The notes under the pieces: generated by a model
Seen by the model: only the letters and a program-made list of their open reading frames with translations
Database searches by the model: none
What the model was told of the DNA's origin: nothing
Assembly (NCBI GenBank): GCA_013397935.1
Contig: VZRN01004398.1
Coordinates: 124,001 to 188,000, forward strand
Length of the DNA stretch: 64,000 nt
Direction: 5' to 3'
Source: Dasyornis broadbenti
Lineage: Eukaryota > Chordata > Aves > Passeriformes > Dasyornithidae
Translations under genes and position numbers: made by a program
Shown here: one piece after another, positions 49,901 to 57,949 of the stretch
Layout: every line of letters begins with the position of its first letter
How positions within the stretch are numbered: position 1 is the first letter of the stretch

Positions 49901-51695
49901 TCTCGTTGTTTCCAGTAAAACATTCATTTATCAACCTGTGTTCTTTACCTTCTGTGCCTCCAGTTCTCCTCTCCAGTGTGTGGCAGGGGAGGGCACGGAG
50001 GGAGTGAGCAGCACGTGGTGTTCCAGTGAACACCAACCCCAAATCACAACAATAATCTGAGAAAATACATTATTATCTTCAACTGAAACTGAAATGTGTC
50101 AGGTAAAGGGAAAGACCAGGTGCGATGTGGAGGCCAGAATGTCTCATACCTTGTCCTAACAGTTTCTGATGAAGAGCACTCCTTGCTAACATAGTGTGTA
50201 TTTCTGTTGCATGTCTCTGCTCTGCTCTGCTAAGGAACAACCCTGCAGGAGCATTCCCTTTGGCCATCTGTTGTCTGCTTGGGAGTGCAAAGTTTTTAAC
50301 AGACAGCAGGTCTTCATTAAAAATGCCAGAACACAGCCTTGGGCTATGTTTGCCTCAGCAAGCACTCGAATCTACTGCCCTCAAGTGATTCCTGGAGCAG
50401 GACTGTACATAAGCAATACATGACCTTTAATCAACAGCACCAGGCAGGCAGGAAACAGGAGCCAAGAAGGATATCATGGACTCATAAAATCACAGATTGG
50501 TTTGGGCTGGAAGGGACCTTGCAGAGCAGCCAGTTCCACCCCTGCCATGGGCAGGGACACCTTCCACTGTCCCAGGCTGCTCCAAGCACCATCCAACCTG
50601 GCCTTGGAAACTTCCAGGGATCCAGGGGCAGCCACAGCTTCTCTGGGCAAGCTGTGCCAGGGCCCCACCATCCTCACAGGGAAGAATTCCTTCCCAATAT
50701 CCCATCTATCCCTGCCCTCTGGCAGTGGGAAGCCATTCCCTGTGTCCTGTCCCTTCATCCCTTGTCCAAAGTCCCTCTCCAGCTCTCCTGGAGAGTGCCT
50801 TTAGGCACTGGAAGTGGCTCAAGGGTCTTGCCAGAGCCTTCCCTTCTCTGAGAAGAACAACCCCACTGTGTCAGCCTGTCTCCATAGCAGAGCCCTCTGG
50901 TCATCTTTGTGACCCTCTCTGGACTACAGATGATTAGTGGCTGGCCACCCAGGCCATCAGCTGTTTAAATACATAAATTATTGCACAGCCTTTCCTTGTC
51001 CTCTGAAGTCACCACTGCACATAACCAGGCAGCCCACCTGGAAGCACTGCAGGATGTCAAGGGAAGAGGAGTAACATGGGTGATAGAGGGAAAAGAGATA
51101 CAGATAGGGCCAGAGGGGTGAGCACTGCTGTCTGCAAGAAGCAGGAACTGTTGAAGTCTCTAAGGGCTGAAAATGAACATGGAAGGAGTAAGATGACACC
51201 TGTTTATATGAAACCCTGCACTGACAGCCTCTCTAAAAAGATCTTACAGTAGCAACATGCTAAAAATAGCACTCAATGTTCTTGTAAGACCTCTCACTCT
51301 ATTGAATTAAATAAACACAAAGCTCTGCAGTTCCTACAAGTTCACCAGCAGCTCCTGTGGCTGAGACTAAAAATATAAATTTAAAAATCATAGGATTTGT
51401 TTATAAATATATTTATTAACTTCTGCTTCATCCAGCCAGTTATGAATACATACAATGCAATGTGTGCAGGTTCTATCACCCAGAGGGTCAGCCTCTGGCT
51501 GTTTCTGTTCTCTGACACCGAGAAGAAAGGAGACAACTCACCCTTGCCTAGTCCAGAGATGGCATCCGTGATCACCACGACCTTGTTCTGCACCGCTGAC
51601 TTGGACAACAGCCACCTGACTGACTGGTAAATATAAATAATTCCACTGATCACTAAAAGAAGCAATGGTAGAGCAAGTACAGCAAAAATACCCAT
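40962..51695 (-). CDS. DHRS7C: Dehydrogenase/reductase SDR family member 7C
   Basis: Complete six-exon gene, 311 aa (human protein about 312). Exons in transcript order: 51695-51542, 45984-45872, 44188-43978, 43703-43611, 41827-41672 and 41170-40962. All have GT-AG borders and the phases close. DHRS7C is an SDR enzyme of muscle sarcoplasmic reticulum, reported to act on retinol with NAD+ and to affect calcium handling. An N-terminal membrane anchor (about residues 2-22) is followed by SKSAVQNKVVVITDAISGLG, the Rossmann glycine motif, with Asp in place of the usual Gly after Thr, as in mammalian DHRS7C. INNAS follows, then INSIQG (Ser178) and YAASK (Tyr191, Lys195). The catalytic serine position is occupied here; I recall Asn in human DHRS7C. 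Intron 5 has a (CCTGTCTG)-type tract just before the last acceptor. The start ATG at 51695 gives the family N-terminus MGIFAVLALPLLLL. A minus-strand AATAAA lies about 90 bases past the stop. Confidence 0.95.
41194..41234. repeat. (CAGACAGG)n microsatellite
   Basis: CAGACAGA/CAGACAGG units in DHRS7C intron 5, beginning 24 bases upstream of the last exon's acceptor on the transcript strand. There they read as a pyrimidine-rich CTGTCTGC tract and may serve as part of the splice signal. Confidence 0.85.
42740..42925 (-). mobile_element. Ancient CR1 relic
   Basis: GAGATGGGAGACCAGAATAG, then AATGTTCAAGATGTGGGCAC and TAGATTTATGGATAAATTCA resemble the antisense internal/3' part of old CR1 elements (ACCAGAACTGCACACAGTAT type). 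It lies in DHRS7C intron 4. Confidence 0.42.
42985..43042. repeat. Imperfect tandem duplication of about 30 bp
   Basis: AAGTTAAAAATGTCAGTTTA CATCTGTCCC is followed by AAGTTAAAATGTCTGTTTAC ATCTCTCC, in DHRS7C intron 4. Confidence 0.75.
44337..44720 (+). mobile_element. CR1 fragment, sense
   Basis: GGGGCTGTTCAGCCTGGAGA, GGGATATTGGGAAGGAATTC and CCATTCTGTGATTCTGTGAT: plus-strand CR1 with intact 3' end, antisense to DHRS7C in intron 2. Confidence 0.78.
48801..50045 (+). mobile_element. Second copy of the LTR, split by a CR1 insertion
   Basis: The 5' part (48801-48920, starting TGCCCTGGTTCTGGCCAGAA) and the 3' part (49791-50045) together match the LTR at 8228-8618. The approximately 870 bases between them are a CR1 element in minus orientation. 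The 3' part runs nearly base for base with 8335-8613 apart from a 9-base insertion near 49850. It lies in DHRS7C intron 1. Confidence 0.6.
48921..49790 (-). mobile_element. CR1 LINE nested in the LTR
   Basis: Begins with the reverse complement of the CR1 3' end (TCACAGAATCACAGAATATC) and continues through typical CR1 3' sequence (GGACCCACAAGGATCATCGA, CCAGCCCTGCAC, a Leu-rich reverse-transcriptase-end region). It stops at the LTR sequence ATCTTTCCAG. This is the longest CR1 here, 5'-truncated like most bird copies. Confidence 0.7.
50485..50935 (-). mobile_element. CR1 fragment
   Basis: AATCACAGATTGGTTTGGGC, GGCAGGGACACCTTCCACTG and AATTCCTTCCCAATATCCCA: antisense CR1 in DHRS7C intron 1, soon after the split LTR. 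Confidence 0.77.
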
Positions 51696-51984
51696 GTCTG
51701 TGGGAAACAAAGGACCATATGAGAGTACAGTCATCATAATACACATTCATTATTTTTCAACTATTCTCATCTAAAAAACCAATGTTTTCATATACAGAAA
51801 ATCCAGTGAACAGCATGCCAAAGCAGCAACTTGAAGTAGTAGGAAGGTTGATTTCCAATCAATGGTGTAATATTGTTTTTTAATAAACAAGGTAATACTG
51901 TTTCTTTGTCTGTTTTCCTCATCTTTGTATGGTCTAGGCAAATCTGGATTCCTTTTATGCAAAATTACTATATGCTGGCAAGAC

Positions 51985-52054
51985 CATAATAGAATATAAA
52001 TATATATATGTATGTATATGTATACATATATATATGTGTGTATATTCTATTATG
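51985..52054. repeat. 70-base inverted repeat with TA/GTATAC core
   Basis: The arms CATAATAGAATATA (51985-51998) and TATATTCTATTATG (52041-52054) are perfect reverse complements. The interior is alternating purine-pyrimidine (ATATGTATACATAT) and itself palindromic. It can form a long AT hairpin or cruciform and lies 290-360 bases upstream of the DHRS7C start codon. Confidence 0.8.
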
Positions 52055-52105
52055 CCATGAGGCAAAACACAGGCTAAAATAAACATTGAACTCTTAATTA
52101 CATAG

Positions 52106-52115
52106 CTATTATTAG
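52106..52115. promoter_or_regulatory. MEF2-type site upstream of DHRS7C
   Basis: CTATTATTAG fits the MEF2 consensus YTAWWWWTAR. It lies about 410 bases upstream of the start codon. A second match, CTAAAAATAG at 51260-51269, is in intron 1. DHRS7C is muscle-specific in mammals, so MEF2 control is plausible, but single motifs in AT-rich DNA are weak evidence. Confidence 0.4.
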
Positions 52116-52939
52116 AAAACAGAGAAAAAGCTTCTAATCCAAATTTCAGATAAAACTCACACCAGAGGTCTTTTCTGTTCTAAAAGATAAAGAAAATACA
52201 ATCACTTACTATGGCAATGAAGAGTCCAGATACAGCTAGAGCATTCTATTGCATTTTTGTAAACCTTTGTGTTACAGGTTTAATTAAGATCCTTCAGCAA
52301 TTTCCTAGAGCACTGATTTGTCGAGGCTGCTTGCCCTGCATGAGAATGGCTATGTATGGCCTTGTGACCGAGGCACTGCCAGGGTAAATATAGCATGCAC
52401 AGGGTGATCCACGTGCCTGACCTATCTGGGCAGGCATACAAAACCTCTCAGGATAGCGTCAATTCAGCTGTACAAAGAACCACCACTACTTTTGCCTTGC
52501 TCTGGTTGCAGTTGCTCATGTCTCAATTTTTTGTGATTTGCCTTCAAGTAACTTCGCACATCAAAACATTTGTGTAAACTCCGGAACAACAGGTCTTCAA
52601 AACCAAGCAAAAGGTACCATAAAGAAGCTGTCACTTGAAATAATCCCAGTTCAGCAACATGAATGATGTAGGAATGCATCAGGGAAAGGTCTCTGAGCAA
52701 GCTGGCTGGGGATCAGTGCATCCCACAGAGCTGCTGCAGGCAGCTGAGTGCTGGAAAACAGACCAGGCTGGCACCCTGTGCTCCCAGGGGCTGCAGGCTG
52801 CTTTCCACTCCTGCTGTCTGCAAGGCAGATCTGTCTCTTTCCCAGCAATTTCAGGATCATACCAACTTAAGACAGGTGATCTACATTTTACATTTTTATA
52901 TTTACATCTATTTTACATTTCCTGCAGAGACATTATCTG

Positions 52940-53510
52940 TTCATAGACTCACAGAATCACAGAGTGGTTTGGGTTGGAAGGAACCTTAAGCCTCATCTTA
53001 TTTCACTCCTGTGCCGTGGGCAGGGACACCTTCCACTTGACCAGGCTGGTCCAAGCCCCATCCAATCCCCAGCCAAGTTCAAGGCTCCAAGCCTCAAACA
53101 CTTTGAGGGATGGAGCAGCCACAGCCTCTCTGGGCAACCTGTGGCAGTGCCTCACCAACCTCTGAGCAAGGTCGATGTTCCTAACATCTAATCAAAATCT
53201 GTTCTCAGTTTAACACTGCACCTCTTTGTCCTCTCGCTATTTACCAATATAAAAAGCTTCTCTCCCTGGTTTTGTATAACCTCCCTTCAAGTACCAGAAG
53301 GCCACAGTGAGGTCTCCCCAGAGCCTTCTCTGCTCCAGACTGAACACCCCCAGCTGTCCCAGCCTGTCTCCAAAGCAGAAGGGCTCCAGCCCTCAGAACA
53401 TCTTCATGGCCTCCTCTCGACTCACTCCAACAGGGCCACATCCTTCGTGTGCTGAGAGCCTCAGACCTGGATGCAGTATTCCAGTGAGGTCTCTGCTCAG
53501 AGAAGCTGTG
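52940..53510 (-). mobile_element. CR1 fragment
   Basis: GACTCACAGAATCACAGAGT, GGTTTGGGTTGGAAGGAACC and CACCCCCAGCTGTCCCAGCC: antisense CR1 upstream of DHRS7C. Confidence 0.77.
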
Positions 53511-55280
53511 ATTGTTAACCTGACAATCACACTCTTTGATTGACCTTTGGAGTTCTAGGGAGAAGAATGGTTTACCATAAATCATCCCTGGTTTGCTTTT
53601 TTAAAAAAAAACTTATTACTTTCTTAAAACTGCAAGTTCTGACAAGCAGACTCACACTTCCCTTTGTTCTGTGTAACTGATCATCTAAACTCTAATTTTC
53701 ATCTTCAATGTGAGAATCCAGTTCTACAAATGACAGTCATTGATGTTGGAGATTTCTAACAAAGAACAAGTAGCTCATGGTTATCTCCGCAGGTACCTGG
53801 ACAGTGTTCACTTTTGATGAGTGGGAATGGACAGAAGATTAAGTGGCTGTAGCAGGGGACTTTCAGACATAGTTTGCAAATCTAACTTGCTCTAGAAGCC
53901 AATGACTGCAAGAATCAAGACGCATACTCTTGCCTCTGAAAGCTGAAGTTGCCTGCCAAAGAACCCATGGTTTAAGATTTCCAAACCACAGAATTCTATA
54001 ATGTGTCAACGTTTGAAACACTGCATGCATTTCTCGCTAAAAAAAAGACATGAATAACAGATATGAATAAATACCTGTTTTTCAATGAAGAATGGTCATG
54101 GTGTTCTGTCATGTACATCAGTTTCTGCAAGCGAGTTTCTGTAAAAAGATTAAGTCATGCCAAGCCATCTGCAGCAAGTGAGGAAATCCAATTTTCCATC
54201 ATTCCTACAGCCCCAGCTATCTTCTCTTACTTTTAATGCATCAGCTTTTAATAAACAAATGTGCAGTTCCCTATCAGCGCTGAGCTGGTTTGTTCTTTTT
54301 ATGGAGCGTGACGTGTTTTTTGTTTAATTCATTCAGGAGTCTGGAAACACTTTTCCTGGAAAGCTGAAGCATAAAAAAAACACACACTAGAGATAGAGGA
54401 CTTACATGATACGAGTACCAAGTGATTTGTTTCCAAATGAACCAGAATAAAGGTACAAGTAATGTTAAAAAGCAAGACTAGGAAAAAGTCAATTGAAATT
54501 ACTAGACAGCCCACAGTGTGTAAGGCTGTAAGGATAAAATGCTATCTTATCTATTAATATAACGAGAAGTTGCAACGGAAAACTGCCAGAGTGATTGGGT
54601 GAAATACCAATACAGAGTGACTGCAATAACCAAAATACCCGAATCGTCTGAAGCACAGAAATCTCAGTCTGGGGAAGCACCAGAGAAGTGCATTATGCAC
54701 TGCCACCTTCAGAGCACCAGTGGGAACACCAGTGGAACACGGATATTTAAAAACTATTCCAGAGGGCAGTTCCCATAAAAAGGGTAACTACCTACAGAGA
54801 AACTTGAACAAAAGTAAGGCTTTCTCCCTCCCTCAGCTGGCTCTGGAAGTCTCCATATCCTGAGCTCCAGGAACTGTCCCAGATGATGCCAGAGCTGAAC
54901 AGGGTGTGTCCAAATCTGAAACTTGATGGAGATCTAGGGGTTATTTCCTTGTAGTACTCAACCCAGGTGGCTGTCCTCACTGTCCATGGGAGGTGCCACC
55001 ATCAGCCTCAGGACCACCATTAAACCAACACCTGGAGCTCACTGTGTCTCTGGGACACGGCGGGGACATGAGGAACCCGGGCATTGGAGACGGGGCCAGT
55101 GAGGCTTGAGGGACCTCTGGGGTCTGAGCATGGAGCAGGAGGGCAGATACTCCCCAGGTTCTCAGGGCTAAATCCACAAAGCCTCTCAGCCCCACGGAGT
55201 CACTGGCAGGCAAAGGCCAAAAACCCCGCAGTGCTGGCAGGGGAGCCAGTGGGAGGGGCCAGGGGGGCCCTCACTGCTGC
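53511..55280. other. Transition from AT-rich to GC-rich DNA
   Basis: No gene recognised. Composition changes near 54.8-55.0 kb, from AT-rich sequence like the DHRS7C introns to GC-rich sequence like the BLOC1S3-CCDC61 block. No N run marks the change. Confidence 0.6.
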
Positions 55281-55282
55281 AG

Positions 55283-55500
55283 AGGCACCAGGATGTGGCA
55301 TCGTGCTCACTGTCCTCACTGCAGCTGTCACCAGCAATAGCTCCAATACCTGCCAACAGCTCTGACAGTGCGCAGGGACCTCATGGTGTCAGCAGTGCCA
55401 CATCCCCCATGGCAGGGTGCTCACCATCAGCACCATCACTGCACTGTTCTGACAAGGGTGCGGTTGTGGTGACACTCCTGGTTCTGGTCCCAGTCCCGGT
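55283..55500 (+). repeat. Diverged copy of the BLOC1S3 3'UTR segment
   Basis: GGCACCAGGATGTGGCA..., CTGTCACCAGC, ACCTGCCA, CATGGCAGGGT and CATCA..CACC occur in the same order as in the BLOC1S3 3'UTR (57079-57290), with indels. It is either a partial upstream duplication of the gene's 3' end or a shared GC-rich local repeat. No coding remnant of BLOC1S3 was seen beside it. Confidence 0.5.
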
Positions 55501-55934
55501 CACCACCTTGGTCCTGATCATGGTCCAAATTCTGGCACAGGCTCTGGGCCCCCACCCTGCTCCGGAGTCCCCACACTCACTGCTCCCCATGCAAGTGGAG
55601 CTGAGCCTGAAATCAGGAGAGCAGGGGTAGCACTTTGGCACCAGGGCAGCTGCCGGGGCACAGCTCCAGGCCATTCAGAGTCCCACCCTTTGTGTCCCTC
55701 CTGGTATCACCAAAGCCCACCCAGCCTCACTTTTCCCATCTGCAGTGACATCTGCTTGGGAATGGCCACACCCTCTGTGCCTTAAAGATATGAGGGGCCT
55801 CTACACCTTGCCCCAAAGCCCCATACCCCCACAGACCACTGCAGCCTCGGTGCCCTATAGTCATCACAGCTCCTTCCCCAACCCCTGTGGGTTCCCACAG
55901 CTGTGGGTCCCCTAGCTCCCCAGTTTGGAGATGA

Positions 55935-56115
55935 GGATGCCCAATGATTTATAGCAGTCCAGGCAGGTGACATTGGTCAATCTTCCCTGTCACAGAAGGC
56001 CACCAGACTGGTCACACAGCGCTTGCCCTCAGTGAAGCCATGCTGGCTGGCTCGGGTCACCTCCTCACTGCCATGAGTCCCGTTCCATCTGCATCTTGGT
56101 TCTCCTGACCCTATC
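55935..56115 (-). mobile_element. CR1 internal fragment
   Basis: GTCAATCTTCCCTGTCACAG, CAGACTGGTCACACAGCGCT and CAGTGAAGCCATGCTGGCTG match the coding part of CR1 in antisense. It lies 200-400 bases upstream of the BLOC1S3 promoter. Confidence 0.5.
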
Positions 56116-56328
56116 CCTGTGCTCTTCTCAGGCTACAAGTCCCTGCTGCCCTGTTTGATTCCTTACACAGGGGGATGGAGAGCTCTTGCACTGAAGTGGC
56201 CTCAAACAGCCGTCAGCTCCGGTCAGCTCCTGAGTCTTTAATGACAATTTCCCGGGGGATCTCATCCACTCGTTCTTTAACGAACGGCAAAGCCGCAGCT
56301 GACCCCAGCCCTCCACACTGGGGAGCGG

Positions 56329-56367
56329 CACTTCCGGGTGCCGGTCACGTGGGCAGCCCTCACGTGA
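56329..56367. promoter_or_regulatory. BLOC1S3 promoter: ETS site and two CACGTG boxes
   Basis: CACTTCCGG (56329-56337) is a GABP/ETS-type core promoter element. Two CACGTG palindromes follow, at 56346-56351 in GGTCACGTGGGC and at 56361-56366 in CTCACGTGACC. The second is close to the CLEAR motif (GTCACGTGAC) bound by TFEB/MITF factors. The block sits about 250 bases upstream of the BLOC1S3 ATG, in front of its predicted non-coding first exon. Confidence 0.6.
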
Positions 56368-56602
56368 CCGCGGCGTTGGCGGGCAGGAGGTGGGAGAGGA
56401 GCGAGCGGAGCCTGGATGAGCAGAGCCGGGAGCCCTGGGGGCCGTGGGGCTGGGGCAGTCCCTGGGGGCACGGGGGCCCGGGTCTAGAAGGGTCTGAGCT
56501 CAGGGGGGGGCAGTGGGGCAGGGATTCCGCAGGGATAAGCACGGAGCGCCCCCCGCCGTGGGTGCTGCCGTCCTCACCCCACCCCGTGTCCCCCTCCAGG
56601 TC

Positions 56603-57079
56603 ATGGCCGCACCCCGCCACCCCCGGGTGGTGCCGGGCGAAGCCTCTGAGAGCGACTCGGAGCCAGAGCTGCTCGTGGGGACCGCAGGAGAGGCCCCCGG
56701 AGCCGGGCTGAAGGTGCCGGGCGAAGCCTCCGAGACCGAAGAGGAGGAGGAGGAGGAGGAGCAGAGGCCGAAGACGCCCTCAGTGCCAGTGGAGGAACCG
56801 GCGGCGGTTTGGGGGGGCGGCCCCTCGCTGCTGCAGCAGCTGCTGCGGGAGGGGACAGGGCGGCTGCGAGGGGCCGTGGGCAGCGCCCTTCGGCAGAGCT
56901 ACGGCAGCGCCGCCCGGAGCCTGGGCGGGCTGGGAGGGGCCCTGGGCCGGGCGCAGGTGACCGCTGCCGCAGCCGCCCACTGCCTGCGCCTGGCCCGCCG
57001 CGATCTGCGCGCCGTGGCCGACACCATCGACATCGTCACAGCCTGTCACCTCCTGCCCGACATTCGCGGGCAGCTCTGA
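56603..57079 (+). CDS. BLOC1S3: BLOC-1 subunit 3
   Basis: Single coding exon, 158 aa (human about 202). It is a subunit of the cytosolic BLOC-1 complex, needed for lysosome-related organelles such as melanosomes and platelet dense granules; human loss causes Hermansky-Pudlak syndrome 8. The N-terminal VVPGEASESDSEPE and the repeat VPGEASETEEEE match the two PGEA-type acidic blocks of mammalian BLOC1S3. The middle (about residues 70-115) is an Ala/Leu/Arg-rich helix likely to pair within the complex. The C-terminus RLARRDLRAVADTIDIV...HLLPDIRG is the family's best conserved block. The ATG sits three bases after a CCCTCCAG/GTC acceptor, so a non-coding first exon upstream is likely, as in mammals. 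An open frame runs further 5' to 56513 but shows no family similarity and would be intronic. AATAAA at 57541 ends a roughly 480-base 3'UTR. The gene is tail to tail with CCDC61. Confidence 0.88.
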   Translation: MAAPRHPRVVPGEASESDSEPELLVGTAGEAPGAGLKVPGEASETEEEEEEEEQRPKTPSVPVEEPAAVWGGGPSLLQQLLREGTGRLRGAVGSALRQSYGSAARSLGGLGGALGRAQVTAAAAAHCLRLARRDLRAVADTIDIVTACHLLPDIRGQL

Positions 57080-57540
57080 CTGGCACCAGGATGTGGCACT
57101 GCGTTCACCATCCCCACTGTGGCTGTCACCAGCGGCATCACCAACACCTGCCAGACATCTGCAGGCAGCTGACAGCATCACTCCTGTCCTCGCAGCATCA
57201 CCAGTACTGCATCTGCCATGGCAGGGTCATCACCGTCAGGATCATCACCACAGCTTCCTGCCGACGGTGGAATTGTGGTGGCATCGAGTCATGTTTGCAG
57301 CACCCCACAATGACCCTGGAGACCTCCTCACCACGGTGGCATCATCACCTGTGTAGCCACAGTGACACCAATCAGTGGCTTTGGCACAGAGACTGCCAGC
57401 CTGGTGCCCCAGAACCTCCATGCTCTGTTATCATCACTGCTGGTCCCCTGGCCAGCTGCCACCATCTCTGAACTGCAGCCTGGTGCTGGCTCCAGTCACC
57501 ATTGTCCCCAAATGCCAGTGTTTTATGTGACATGGAACTG

Positions 57541-57546
57541 AATAAA
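57541..57546 (+). terminator. BLOC1S3 poly(A) signal
   Basis: AATAAA in GGAACTGAATAAAGCCGTGG, with a GTGGTGGTG downstream element. It ends a 3'UTR of about 480 bases. Confidence 0.8.
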
Positions 57547-57868
57547 GCCGTGGTGGTGTTAGAGCCATCGTGAGGAGCTTGGCCAGCACTGTGAGGGCAG
57601 TAATGTTGCAAGAGGGGGGACAGGGACACCCTACGGTGCAGGGACCGGGTAGGGTGACATGGGTGATGGTGTCACACTGCAGTGGCCTTTGAGTCCACCA
57701 GTAGCCCAGGGGACAGGATTGGTGGCTGTATGCCACATGGCCCCAAGCACTGGCACTGTTACCCTCTTGTGATGTCCCTGGTGCCCCCAGCCCCAACACT
57801 GTGTCCATCCTGGGGGATATCCCCCACACCCCATCCCAAGAAGGACACACACTGGGGCCATAAAAGGG

Positions 57869-57874
57869 TTTATT
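57869..57874 (-). terminator. CCDC61 poly(A) signal
   Basis: TTTATT on the plus strand is AATAAA on the CCDC61 strand, 75 bases past the stop. About 300 bases separate it from the BLOC1S3 signal, so the two genes end close together without overlap. Confidence 0.75.
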
Positions 57875-57949
57875 TGGGGGGGACAATTGCCCCACACCAC
57901 CACTGTCACCCCCTGAGGACTCGGAGAGGGTGTGTGTCCCTGGAGGGGG

